A stretch of 64,000 bases of DNA from Piscinibacter gummiphilus (GTDB taxonomy: Bacteria; Pseudomonadota; Gammaproteobacteria; Burkholderiales; Burkholderiaceae_C), in NCBI RefSeq assembly GCF_032681285.1, contig NZ_CP136336.1, positions 4,203,001-4,267,000 of the forward strand, in the 5' to 3' direction. Made by a program: the position numbers and the translations under genes. The notes under the pieces are model-generated. The model saw only the letters and a list, made by a program, of their open reading frames with translations. It ran no database searches and was not told the DNA's origin. Below, one piece after another: positions 46,198 through 54,566 of this stretch. Every line of letters starts with the position of its first letter. Position 1 is the first letter of the stretch.

Positions 46198-46473
46198 ATG
46201 GCCCGCCACAAGGCCCCGCCCAAGACCAGGCGCCTGGTCTGGCGAATCTCTGACCACGCGCCGCTGGGCGAGTGGGTCGACCCGAACCTGCCGCCCCCAC
46301 CCAAGCCCGAACACACCGACGGCATCGACGAGGTGCCCGGGGGCTGGCGCCGCTCGACCTACGACCTGCTCGCCGGCGTGGAGATCGACGACAACCCCAA
46401 CACCGTGCCCGACGACCTGTTCGACGAGCTGTTCGGCCCGACCAAGAGCGAACCGAAAAGCCCGCGCAAGTAG
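46198..46473 (+). CDS. Small hypothetical acidic protein
   Basis: I do not recognise this 91-residue protein. It has a basic start (ARHKAPPKTRRLVWRIS), a Pro-rich centre (PNLPPPPKPEH) and an acidic end (EIDDNPNTVPDDLFDELFG), with no signal or membrane segment. The ribosome site GGAGGA is seven bases before the ATG at 46198 but only one base before the ATG at 46192, so 46198 is the better start. A perfect Shine-Dalgarno suggests high translation. Confidence 0.65.
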   Translation: MARHKAPPKTRRLVWRISDHAPLGEWVDPNLPPPPKPEHTDGIDEVPGGWRRSTYDLLAGVEIDDNPNTVPDDLFDELFGPTKSEPKSPRK

Positions 46474-46485
46474 GGCCGGGTCACT

Positions 46486-47760
46486 TCACTTCGCCACGCC
46501 CGCGCCCAGGTCGATCATCAGGCGCGAGGCCAGGTACAGGCGCGGCACGATCGAGTCGATCTCGATGTACTCGTCGCGCGCGTGGTAGCCGAAGCCCGCG
46601 AGGCCGAGGCTTTCCAGCACCACCGCTTTGCCCGAGCGCGCCGCGAAGGCGGCGTCGGTGCCACCGCCGGTCATCGGCACCAGCGAGAGCGCTCGACCGT
46701 CGAGCTCGGCGTAGATCTTCTGCGCATGCAGCGCCAGCGCGCGGCCCCGGTCACCTGCGTTGAACGCGGGGCGGTTCACCTGCATCTTGATGGTGGTGGT
46801 GGTCTCGGGCACGAGGCGGTTGCCGTCGACCTTCTCCTGCAGCGCGGCGCGCAGTTTCTCGGCGCCATCGCCCACCTGCAGGCGCACGTCGCCATGCGCG
46901 GTGGCCTTCTCGGGGATCTGGTTGCCCACCGAGCCGGCCGAGGCGAGCGTCCAGTTGAGCTGCGTGCCGGGGATGGTCTTGGCCACGTCCTTCGTCTGCA
47001 CGATCTGGTGCGAGAGCTCCACCAGCGCGTTGCGGCCGGCATCGGGCGCGGCACCGGCGTGTGACGAGCGGCCCTGCACCTCCATCGTCGCAAAGGCGAT
47101 GCCCGAGGTGCCGAGCAGCACGCCTTCGGTCTTGGCCACCGCCTTGGCGGCCGTTGGCTCGAAGGAGAGCACCGCATCGTGCTCGCTGCCGAGCGTGGCG
47201 ATCAACTCGCTCGACCCGCCGGAGCCGCCTTCCTCGTCGGGGTTGAAGAGCACGGTGAGCTGCGCATAGTTCTTCCAGCCGGCGTCGTTGAGCAGCTTGA
47301 GCGAATGCAGGATGACGGCGATGCCACCCTTGTCGTCGGCGATGCCTGGGCCGTAGAGCCGGTTGCCGTCGCGCTTGTAGGGCTGGGTGGCGAGCGTGTT
47401 GGCGGGGTAGACGGTGTCCATGTGCGCGATCAGCAGGATGCGCTGCGTGCCGGTGCCGCTGAAGCTGCCCTTCACGATGCTGCCGTGGCCCTTGGTGGCC
47501 TTGATGCGCTCGGTCTTCGCGCCGAGCGCCTTCAGGCGACCCTCGCAGTACTCCGCGATCTTCGCGATGCCTTCCACGTTGGCGGTGCCCGACTCGATGT
47601 GCACCAGCTCGCGCAAGGTCTCGATCACCTCGGGCTCCGCCTTCTGGCTGGCGGCCAGCAGCCGCGCATCGGGGGCAGCCGTGGCGGCGAACGACGCGGC
47701 GAGGCTCGCGCACAAGGAGAGAAGGCGAAGGTGTCGAAGCATGAGAGGCATGAGAGGCAT
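46486..47760 (-). CDS. M20-family metallopeptidase (glutamate carboxypeptidase-like), exported
   Basis: The product has up to 424 residues. A signal peptide (LLSLCASLAASFAATAA) is followed by the M20 metal motifs: IAHMDTVYP (His-x-Asp), GIADDKGG, and NPDEEGGSGG with the catalytic Glu pair. The dimerisation domain (SHAGAAPDAGRNAL) is inserted as usual. The enzyme would cleave C-terminal glutamate or similar residues in the periplasm. Three in-frame ATGs at 47760, 47751 and 47742 make the start ambiguous; a nine-base direct repeat lies between them. Confidence 0.88.
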   Translation of the reverse strand: MPLMPLMLRHLRLLSLCASLAASFAATAAPDARLLAASQKAEPEVIETLRELVHIESGTANVEGIAKIAEYCEGRLKALGAKTERIKATKGHGSIVKGSFSGTGTQRILLIAHMDTVYPANTLATQPYKRDGNRLYGPGIADDKGGIAVILHSLKLLNDAGWKNYAQLTVLFNPDEEGGSGGSSELIATLGSEHDAVLSFEPTAAKAVAKTEGVLLGTSGIAFATMEVQGRSSHAGAAPDAGRNALVELSHQIVQTKDVAKTIPGTQLNWTLASAGSVGNQIPEKATAHGDVRLQVGDGAEKLRAALQEKVDGNRLVPETTTTIKMQVNRPAFNAGDRGRALALHAQKIYAELDGRALSLVPMTGGGTDAAFAARSGKAVVLESLGLAGFGYHARDEYIEIDSIVPRLYLASRLMIDLGAGVAK

Positions 47761-47853
47761 GGTGTGCGCCAGGAAATGAACGTGAAAAAAGTCTAGGCGC
47801 GCAGGCCGAAAATGCAGCGAGCCGATTCCGCCATTTGAGTTGCCGATTTCGCC

Positions 47854-48954
47854 ATGCGCCTCTCCCACGTCGCCGCAGACACCACCGCCGAGCCCACCCG
47901 CCGCACCCCCTTGCACGTGCGCCTGCTGTGGCTGCCGCAGGCACTGCCCGGCACACTCTTCGCGGCGCTCGACGTGCTGCGCGTGGCCGCGCAGGTGGCG
48001 GCGCTGCAGCGGCCCGGGTCGCCGCGCGAGCTGAGCTGGAAGATCGTGTCGGCCAGTGGCCGCACGATGCCGTCGCCGTTTTCGCCGCCCCGCAGTACCA
48101 AGCCCGAGAGCCGCCGTGCGCCGCGGCGCCCACCCGCGCAGAGCCTGCTGCTCATCCCTGCACTCGCAGCCGACAACGCACCGCACCTGGGCGAGACGGT
48201 CGCGCGTGCCACCACGGCGCTGCGCCTCGTCGAGCGCCATGCGCAGGCCGGCGGTTGGGTGGCGGCCTGTGGTGGTGGCATCGCCGTGCCCGCCGAGCTG
48301 GGCCTGCTCGATGGTCACCGAGTCGCCGCCCCGTGGGTCTACCAGAGCTGGATGGGGCGCCGCTACCCACGCTGCGACTTCAGCGCCGACGACAGCATGG
48401 GCATGGCCGGGCGTGTCTTCACCTGCGTCGCACCCGCCTCGATGACCGAGTTCATGCTGCGCGTGCTCGGCCACCTGCACGACCCCGACCTTGCCCAGGC
48501 CTGCTCGCAGGTGCTGCTGCACCAGCCGCTGCGCCAGCAGCTCACCCCCACGCTGGTGGCGAGCCAGTGGATCACCAAGACCTCCGACAGCCCGGTCTAC
48601 CGCGCGATGCAGTGGCTGCAAGCGAACGTCGACAAGCCGTATCGCCTGGCGCCGGTGGCCGCCGCCGCGGCCGCAAGCGAGCGCACCCTGCTGCGCCACT
48701 TCCGCCAGGTCACCGGCATGACGCCGCTCGACTACCTGCACCACCTGCGCATCGAGCGCGCCAAGATGCTGCTGGAGGTGACGCTCCACGGCGTGCACGG
48801 CATCGCCGAAGCCTGCGGCTACAGCGACACCGCGTCGTTTAGGCGGCTCTTCCAGCGCAAGACGGGCATGTCGCTGTCGGAGTACCGCAGCCGCTACACG
48901 CTGCGGGCGCGGCGGCCGCACTGGCGGGTGGAGCGGCAGGCGCCGCCGGCGTGA
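47854..48954 (+). CDS. GlxA-type AraC-family regulator with DJ-1/PfpI-like domain
   Basis: The 366-residue protein has an N-terminal class I glutamine-amidotransferase-like domain (about 18-215) with the nucleophile-elbow-like VAACGGGIA, and a C-terminal AraC helix-turn-helix pair (about 260-350, RLAPVAAAAAASERTLLRHFRQVTG and GIAEACGYSDTASFRRLF). Such regulators control amine, betaine or arginine catabolism. It is divergent from the M20 gene across 93 bases and may regulate it. Confidence 0.88.
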   Translation: MRLSHVAADTTAEPTRRTPLHVRLLWLPQALPGTLFAALDVLRVAAQVAALQRPGSPRELSWKIVSASGRTMPSPFSPPRSTKPESRRAPRRPPAQSLLLIPALAADNAPHLGETVARATTALRLVERHAQAGGWVAACGGGIAVPAELGLLDGHRVAAPWVYQSWMGRRYPRCDFSADDSMGMAGRVFTCVAPASMTEFMLRVLGHLHDPDLAQACSQVLLHQPLRQQLTPTLVASQWITKTSDSPVYRAMQWLQANVDKPYRLAPVAAAAAASERTLLRHFRQVTGMTPLDYLHHLRIERAKMLLEVTLHGVHGIAEACGYSDTASFRRLFQRKTGMSLSEYRSRYTLRARRPHWRVERQAPPA

Positions 48955-48955
48955 C

Positions 48956-49501
48956 TCAGGCGGCGCGCCGCAAGGGCACCGCCGGGAAATCCACCGGCAC
49001 CGCGAAGGCCACGTTCACGTAGTTGGTGAAGAGATTCAGCGCCACGTGGGCGAGGATCTCCACGATGTCGGGATCGTTGAAGCCGGCCGCGCGCACGGCC
49101 TGCACGTCGGCGTCGGCGATCTGTCCGCGCGCATCGATGAGCCTGAGCGCAAACCGCAGCGCCGCCGCCGTGCGCGGGTCGCTCGCCTCGCCCATCTGCG
49201 CCGCGGCCATCTCGTCGGCGCTCGCACCGGCCTTGCGGCCCAGCGCCATGTGTGCGGCGAGGCAGTATTCACAGGCGTTGCGCTGTGCCACGGCCACGGC
49301 GATCTTCTCGGTGAGCTTCTGTTCGAGCACGCCCTGGCCGAACGCGGCGAACGAGCCCCACATGCTCTTCAGCGCGGCCGGCGAGTGCGCCACGGCCTTG
49401 AACATGTTGGGCGTGGCGCCGAAGGCACCGTGGATCTGGCTGAGCAGCGCCTTGCTGTCGGGCGAAGCGGTGTGGGCATCGAGCAGGGGAACGCGGGGCA
49501 T
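48956..49501 (-). CDS. Carboxymuconolactone decarboxylase/AhpD-like protein
   Basis: The 181-residue protein has the AhpD redox motif CEYCLAAHMALG (CxxC plus His) in a helical fold. The family contains peroxidase-linked AhpD proteins and decarboxylases; the CxxC favours the redox type. AAGGA before the ATG at 49501 selects it over the upstream frame. It is divergent from an AraC regulator, which probably controls it. Confidence 0.87.
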   Translation of the reverse strand: MPRVPLLDAHTASPDSKALLSQIHGAFGATPNMFKAVAHSPAALKSMWGSFAAFGQGVLEQKLTEKIAVAVAQRNACEYCLAAHMALGRKAGASADEMAAAQMGEASDPRTAAALRFALRLIDARGQIADADVQAVRAAGFNDPDIVEILAHVALNLFTNYVNVAFAVPVDFPAVPLRRAA

Positions 49502-49612
49502 GTGGATTCCTTTCTTCATTGGCACTGGCAAGTTCCAGTGCGGCCAGTGTGTCGGGGCCAGCTGTACCATCGGTGTCGTTTGATCCACAAGACATACCAA
49601 TTCGTCCACGCC

Positions 49613-50476
49613 ATGAGCCAGAGTGTTGATCGGCTGTCGTCCCTGCTGGAGCGCTTTCGCGTGCGTGCCCACCTGTTCCACCACGGGCCCTTGTGCGGGG
49701 TGACGCACTACGCCGCCGAGCCGGGGCGCGGCTTCCTGCATGTGATGCGCAACGGCGAGATGACCCTGACGCACCGCGCGCGCAGCGGTGCGCCGAAGAA
49801 GCTGCGCATCACCGAACCCACCCTGCTCTTCTACCCACGCCCGCTCGCGCACGACTTCCACAATGCGCCGGCCGAAGGCTGCGATTTCACCTGCGCGGCG
49901 GTCGAGTTCGAAGGCGGCGACGAGCACCCGCTCGCGCGCGCCCTGCCCCCCGTCGTGGTGCTGCCGCTGGCGCAGCTGCCCACCCTCGAACACACCCTCA
50001 CGCTGCTCTTTGCCGAGACGGAGCAGGTGCGCTGCGGCCACCGCCTGCTGGCCAACCGGCTCTTCGAGGTGCTGCTGTTGCAGCTGCTGCGCTGGCTGCT
50101 CGACCATCCCGAGGAAAGCGGCGTTCCCGCGGGGCTCTTGAACGGGCTCTCCCACCCGCAACTGGCCAAGGCGCTGGTCGCGCTGCACGAAGCGCCCGGG
50201 GATGGGTGGACGCTGCCGCGCATGGCCGAACGGGCAGGCATGTCGCGCAGCGCCTTCGCCGCGGCCTTCAAGTCGCACGTGGGCGAAGGCCCGGCCGAGT
50301 ACCTGGCGCAGTGGCGGCTGTCGATCGCGCAGACGCGGCTGCGCCTGGGCGCACCGCTCAAGACCATCGCCGAAGAGCTGGGCTACAGCAGTGCTTCGGC
50401 GCTGTCGCGCGTGTTCGCGCAGAAGGTCGGTCGCTCGCCGCGCGACTGGCTTCGCCATGACACGCTCCTGCCATAA
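49613..50476 (+). CDS. AraC-family regulator with cupin-like N-terminus
   Basis: The 287-residue protein has an AraC_binding/cupin-6-type N-terminal domain (about 15-140, with HHGPLCGVTHY and LFYPRPLAHDFH) and a C-terminal double helix-turn-helix (about 190-283, LPRMAERAGMSRSAFAAAFK and TIAEELGYSSASALSRVF). It faces the AhpD-like gene across a 111-base gap, a usual arrangement for a regulator and its target. Confidence 0.88.
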   Translation: MSQSVDRLSSLLERFRVRAHLFHHGPLCGVTHYAAEPGRGFLHVMRNGEMTLTHRARSGAPKKLRITEPTLLFYPRPLAHDFHNAPAEGCDFTCAAVEFEGGDEHPLARALPPVVVLPLAQLPTLEHTLTLLFAETEQVRCGHRLLANRLFEVLLLQLLRWLLDHPEESGVPAGLLNGLSHPQLAKALVALHEAPGDGWTLPRMAERAGMSRSAFAAAFKSHVGEGPAEYLAQWRLSIAQTRLRLGAPLKTIAEELGYSSASALSRVFAQKVGRSPRDWLRHDTLLP

Positions 50477-50534
50477 CGCCCCAGCGGCACGAAGAGCAGC
50501 GAAGATCACGCCCCTCACTCCAGGAGCAACGCCC

Positions 50535-50834
50535 ATGTACGGACTCATCGGCCAGTTCAGATCGCACCCCGGGCAGCGTGACGCGCTCGTCGCCATCCTG
50601 ATGGAAAACGTCGAAGGCATGCCGGGCTGCATCAGCTACGTCGTCGCGCTCGACCCGAAGGACGCCGAGGCCATCTGGATCACCGAGGTGTGGAAAGACG
50701 AAGCGAGTCACAAGGCCTCGCTCTCCCTGCCCTCGGTGAAAGACGCGATCGCGCGCGCGATGCCACTGATCGCCGGCTTCGGCATGCACCAGTCCACGCT
50801 GCCGGTGGGCGGCACCGGGTTGCCCGGCCGTTGA
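50535..50834 (+). CDS. Antibiotic biosynthesis monooxygenase (ABM) domain protein
   Basis: The 99-residue protein is a dimeric alpha/beta barrel half: MYGLIGQFRSHPGQRDALV, GCISYVVALDP and WITEVWKDEASHKASL. Family members are cofactor-free monooxygenases or heme-degrading enzymes (IsdG type); the Asn/His residues of IsdG are not clearly present. GGAG precedes the ATG at 50535. Confidence 0.85.
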   Translation: MYGLIGQFRSHPGQRDALVAILMENVEGMPGCISYVVALDPKDAEAIWITEVWKDEASHKASLSLPSVKDAIARAMPLIAGFGMHQSTLPVGGTGLPGR

Positions 50835-50922
50835 GATTTTTTTGCAGGGCGCTGAATCCTTTTGGCCCAGGCGGCCCTCCTTGCCTTCGATGCCCACCAT
50901 CCGGGCAGCACGAGGTGAAGAG

Positions 50923-51135
50923 ATGTTCTATCGCAAGAACGTGGGTTCGAAGGAATGCGTCGCGCGGGTATTGGGTGGTCTGCTGATCGTGGCGTGTTCG
51001 CTGACGCAGATCGGCACCACGCCGCTCGGCCTGGTGCTCGCGGCGAGCGGCGTTGTCACGGCGTTGACCGGCCTCCTGGGCTACTGCCCCGCCTGCGCGC
51101 TATCCGGCCGCAGGCCGGTGGAGCCCCGTTCCTGA
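50923..51135 (+). CDS. DUF2892 small membrane protein with CPAC motif
   Basis: The 70-residue protein has two membrane segments (about 15-30 and 36-52) and ends TGLLGYCPACALSGRRP, where the CPxC motif matches the usual DUF2892 terminus. GAGG precedes the ATG at 50923. The stop shares one base with the sigma-factor start (TGATG), so they are cotranslated. Confidence 0.82.
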   Translation: MFYRKNVGSKECVARVLGGLLIVACSLTQIGTTPLGLVLAASGVVTALTGLLGYCPACALSGRRPVEPRS

Positions 51136-51674
51136 TGCGGCTCGACGGTGCGCTCTTCGCCGCAGCCCAGGCCGGCAACCCCGCGGCGCTGGAGCGCATG
51201 CTGCGCGACCTGCAGCCCGACATCCGGCGTTACGCACGACGGCAATGCCACCGCAGCTCATCGGTCGAAGACGTGGTGCAGGAAGCGTTGATCGTGCTCT
51301 ACCGTCGCGTGGGCGCGGTGCGCGATCCGCTCGCGCTCGCCGGCTGGGTGCTGCGGGTCGTGACGCGGCTTTGCATGCTGCCGGTGCTTGGACTCATGCG
51401 CGGCGCGGAGAGCCTGAGCGAGCGCGACGAAGCCGCGCACTTCGCCGCCATGCCAGCCGACGAGCTGCGGCACGACCTGGTGAGCGCACTCGAATCGTTG
51501 CCCGCGCCCTACCGCGAGATCGTGCTGCTGCGTGACATGGAACAGCTCACCATCGGCGAAGCCGCAGAACGCCTGGGCATCACCCGCGAGGCGACCAAGA
51601 GCCGGCTGCACCGCGCCCGGGCCCTGCTGCGCGAGTATCTGCAGGCCGATGGCGCGAAGGAGTTAAAGCGATGA
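51135..51674 (+). CDS. ECF-type RNA polymerase sigma factor
   Basis: The 179-residue protein has a sigma2 domain (about 20-85, RRYARRQCHRSSSVEDVVQEALIVLYRRV) and a sigma4 domain (about 120-170, LPAPYREIVLLRDMEQLTIGEAAERLGITREATKSRLHRARALL). No classical anti-sigma gene adjoins it; instead small CPxC membrane proteins lie on both sides, coupled by TGATG and ATGA junctions. These could control it, but that is inference. Confidence 0.88.
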   Translation: MRLDGALFAAAQAGNPAALERMLRDLQPDIRRYARRQCHRSSSVEDVVQEALIVLYRRVGAVRDPLALAGWVLRVVTRLCMLPVLGLMRGAESLSERDEAAHFAAMPADELRHDLVSALESLPAPYREIVLLRDMEQLTIGEAAERLGITREATKSRLHRARALLREYLQADGAKELKR

Positions 51675-51919
51675 GGCCGCTCTTCGCTCGCAGCCGCGAT
51701 GGCCTCTTCGCCTCGACCACGCTCACCGGCCATCTGCTGCGCGGCGTCGTGGTGTTCGGTCTTCTCTGGATTGCCGTGTCGATGCAGCTCGATCGGCCGG
51801 TGGCGTCGGCGCTGGCGGGCATCGGCGCCTTGATCGTCATGCGAGGCTGCCCGATGTGCTGGACCATCGGGCTGGTCGAGACCGTGGCGCAGCGCCTCAG
51901 AAGCCGATCTTCAAGGTGA
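51671..51919 (+). CDS. Small membrane protein with CPMC motif, DUF2892-like
   Basis: The 82-residue protein has two hydrophobic segments (about 20-38 and 45-58) followed by RGCPMCWTIGL and a basic tail. The CPxC placement after two membrane segments resembles the DUF2892 protein on the other side of the sigma gene. The start overlaps the sigma stop by four bases, and its 3' end overlaps the convergent receptor gene by 23 bases. Confidence 0.7.
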   Translation: MRPLFARSRDGLFASTTLTGHLLRGVVVFGLLWIAVSMQLDRPVASALAGIGALIVMRGCPMCWTIGLVETVAQRLRSRSSR

Positions 51920-53969
51920 GCCGGACGGTGCGCGGCTCGGCCGGGTGCACGTGGCGGTCTTCCCGCGCGGGCAGGCCGGCCGGCTGCGACTCGTAGTAGT
52001 ACTGGATGTCGTAGACGTCACGGTCGAAGAGGTTGAAGACGTCGAGCGTCAGCTCGGCGTCCTTCCACAGCTTGCGGCTCACGCGCAGGTTGGTCGTGGC
52101 CGAGGAGTACGAGCGCACGCTGTTGTTCTCGACCAGCGCGCCGCTGCCGAGGTAGCGCCATTGCAGGCTGGCCGACCAGCCGGCGAGGTCCTTCAGGCTC
52201 ACGGCGACGGAGGCCACCTTGTCGACGGCGTTGGGGATGCGGTCAGCCATGCCCGCGTGACGGAAGCGCGCATGGCTCCACGCAAGGTCAGCGTCAAACA
52301 GCAGCCAGTTGTTAGGCGTCCACCGGTTGTTCCACTCCACACCACGGCGCTTGCTTGGCAAGAGCGAATCTTCGGTCGTGCCGGCGTCGCCGACATAGAG
52401 AAGCTCGGAGTCAAAGTCGAGCTTCCAAAGCGCGACGGAACTCTGCAGTCCCGGAATCCATTCGGTCCGGGCTCCGACTTCATAGCCTCGAGAGGCTGCC
52501 AAGCCTGGCGCCTGTCTCGCTGGATCGGTCGCGCCGCGGGCATCATTGCTGTGGAAACCCCGCCCCGCGTTGAAGAAGAACTCCGTCTTGGCCCACGGGC
52601 CGGCGATGAGCGAGAACTTGGGCGAGAGTTGCTGGTCGCCATCGGTCGCCGAGCCCGGCGTCACCTGGTTGTCGACGGTGAAGCGCACGCTGTCGGCGCG
52701 CAGGCCCACCACGCTGCGCAGCCACGGGTTCAGCTCCAGGCTCGTCTGGCCGTAGATGCCGAGCATCGTCTCGCGAACCTTGTCGTCACGCACCGCTGCG
52801 CCCAGCACGCGGGCCGACGATTCGAAAAGCCCGACGCGCGCGCGGTCGTGCCGCAGCTGCACGCCCACCTCGCTGCGCGCCGGCAGCGAGCCCAGCACGT
52901 GATCGATGCTGTGGTTTGCCGCAAAGCCGTAGACGGTGCGCTTGTCCTGCTGAGAGAACTGGTCGTCGGCGCTGTCGAGCGCGTAGGTGAAATTGGAGAA
53001 GAGCGAGAGCCGGTAGTCGATGGCGTAGGCGGAGAGGCGTGTGGCGCGGTCGTCGCCGATGTCGCGCCACTCGGTCGACAGGCTGGTGCGGCGCGTCTTG
53101 CCGCCGCTGGTGGGGTCGAGGGTGTCGAAGCGGCTGAAGGGCTGGCCGTTGTAGCCCTCGGTGATCAGCCGCTCGGGAATCTGGTCGGTGGCCGTCCAGC
53201 TCGCGTCGTAGGCCATGAGGCTTGTGCTCCAGCCCTTGTTCTTGCTGCCGCCGCCGAAGGTGAGCACGCCGTTGGCGCGCTTCAGGTCTTCGGGCACCGT
53301 CCACGGGCCGTCGTTGTGCTGCAGTTCCAGCGCTGCCAGCACGGTGTTGTCGCCGCCAAGCTTCCCCGAGCCGCCGACGAGGCCGCGCCGGTAGCCGCGC
53401 TGGCCCCAGCCCAGCGACGCGAAGGGCGCGTCGAACGTGGTGCGGTAGGCGATGTCGGCCGAGCCGGCGGAAGAGAAGTCGCCGCTCTTCGCGAAGTACG
53501 GGCCCTTGCGGTACTCGATGCGGTCGACGAGTTCGGGGATCAGGAAGTTGAGGTCGGTGTAGCCCTGGCCGTGGCCGTGCGAGGGCATGTTGACCGGGAT
53601 GCCGTTGATGCTGGTGGCGAAGTCGGTGCCGTGGTCGAGGTTGAAGCCGCGCAGGAAATACTGGTTGGCCTTGCCGTCGCCCGAGTGCTGCGTGACGATG
53701 ACACCGGGCACGAACTCGAGCACTTCCCCCGGGCGCAACGCGGGGCGGCTCTTCATCAACTCGGCGCGGATGACGCCTTGAGACGCGGCGTCGGAGGTGC
53801 CCACCGCGTTGTCGTAGTGGCGGCCGGTGATCTCGACGGGCTCCAGGTGCACGGCGGCCACCTGGGCGGGCGCCTCTTTCTCCTTGGGCGTGGTGTCGGT
53901 GGACTGGGCGAACGTGGGGCCGCACAGGGCCAGCACGCCCAGGGCGATGGGGTGGAATCGGGGTGTCAT
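51897..53969 (-). CDS. TonB-dependent outer-membrane receptor 1
   Basis: The 690-residue protein has a signal peptide (cleavage near TFA-QST at about 20-21), a plug domain (about 40-155, with LEFVPGVIVTQHSGDGKANQYFLRGFN and MPSHGHGQGYTDLNF) and a C-terminal barrel ending RLTLKIGF. The His/Gly-rich plug loop is unusual and may touch a metal. A His-rich small protein gene lies 87 bases upstream on the same strand. Codons around 52230-52540 are atypical for the gene. Confidence 0.9.
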   Translation of the reverse strand: MTPRFHPIALGVLALCGPTFAQSTDTTPKEKEAPAQVAAVHLEPVEITGRHYDNAVGTSDAASQGVIRAELMKSRPALRPGEVLEFVPGVIVTQHSGDGKANQYFLRGFNLDHGTDFATSINGIPVNMPSHGHGQGYTDLNFLIPELVDRIEYRKGPYFAKSGDFSSAGSADIAYRTTFDAPFASLGWGQRGYRRGLVGGSGKLGGDNTVLAALELQHNDGPWTVPEDLKRANGVLTFGGGSKNKGWSTSLMAYDASWTATDQIPERLITEGYNGQPFSRFDTLDPTSGGKTRRTSLSTEWRDIGDDRATRLSAYAIDYRLSLFSNFTYALDSADDQFSQQDKRTVYGFAANHSIDHVLGSLPARSEVGVQLRHDRARVGLFESSARVLGAAVRDDKVRETMLGIYGQTSLELNPWLRSVVGLRADSVRFTVDNQVTPGSATDGDQQLSPKFSLIAGPWAKTEFFFNAGRGFHSNDARGATDPARQAPGLAASRGYEVGARTEWIPGLQSSVALWKLDFDSELLYVGDAGTTEDSLLPSKRRGVEWNNRWTPNNWLLFDADLAWSHARFRHAGMADRIPNAVDKVASVAVSLKDLAGWSASLQWRYLGSGALVENNSVRSYSSATTNLRVSRKLWKDAELTLDVFNLFDRDVYDIQYYYESQPAGLPAREDRHVHPAEPRTVRLTLKIGF

Positions 53970-54056
53970 GGCAACGGTGTCCGATGGGCCAGCGCAGCGC
54001 TGCGACGGCCGGTGTGGTGAAAGCCTGCCAGGGCAGGCGGGTTCAGCAGGACAGCG

Positions 54057-54497
54057 TCAGGCCCGCGGGGGCCGCTCGGGCAACGGCGCGGCGTGCGTGA
54101 TGCAGCTCCAGGCGAGCGAGGCGCGCATCACGTGACGGGTGTCGGCGGCGATGCGCACGCCGTGGGGCGCCGCATCGAGCGCCACCATCGCCGAGAGCAC
54201 GAGGCTTGCGGCGGCCGCGAGGTCTTGCGCCTCGTCGCCAAGCGTGGGGTCGGCGGCGGGCTTGAAGTGCACGTGCCGTGCCCAGCCGCCGTGATCGTGA
54301 TGCTCCGCATCGTGCGCCACGTCGGCGTGCACGAATGCGGCTGGCGACACGGCCTCGCTGCGCACGTGCACATGGCGCGGCCCCTGCACCTGGCCCCAGG
54401 CTGCCGCCATCGCCTGCGCGAAGACGATGACCGCCAACCAGCCGGCGAGCAGGCGGGCGAGATCACGGGCAAGGAGCGATGAGAGGAGAAGGCTCAT
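54057..54497 (-). CDS. His-rich small membrane/periplasmic protein of unknown function
   Basis: The 146-residue protein has one N-terminal hydrophobic segment (about 15-35) and a His-rich stretch (HVHVRSEAVSPAAFVHADVA, then HDAEHHDHGGWARHVH), ending in LPERPPRA. It lies between two TonB-dependent receptor genes on the same strand. The histidines suggest metal binding. I do not recognise the family with confidence. Confidence 0.65.
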   Translation of the reverse strand: MSLLLSSLLARDLARLLAGWLAVIVFAQAMAAAWGQVQGPRHVHVRSEAVSPAAFVHADVAHDAEHHDHGGWARHVHFKPAADPTLGDEAQDLAAAASLVLSAMVALDAAPHGVRIAADTRHVMRASLAWSCITHAAPLPERPPRA

Positions 54498-54566
54498 GGG
54501 CAGGCGGCCGAGTATCGCGCCGCCCTTTGACTACGTTGTGAAAGCCGGGCCGGATGCAGCCGGCGC

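Noticed and set aside
53970..54056. Cobalamin riboswitch before TonB receptor 1
   Set aside because: The gap is 87 bases and shows no B12-box-like conserved segment; too short for the aptamer.
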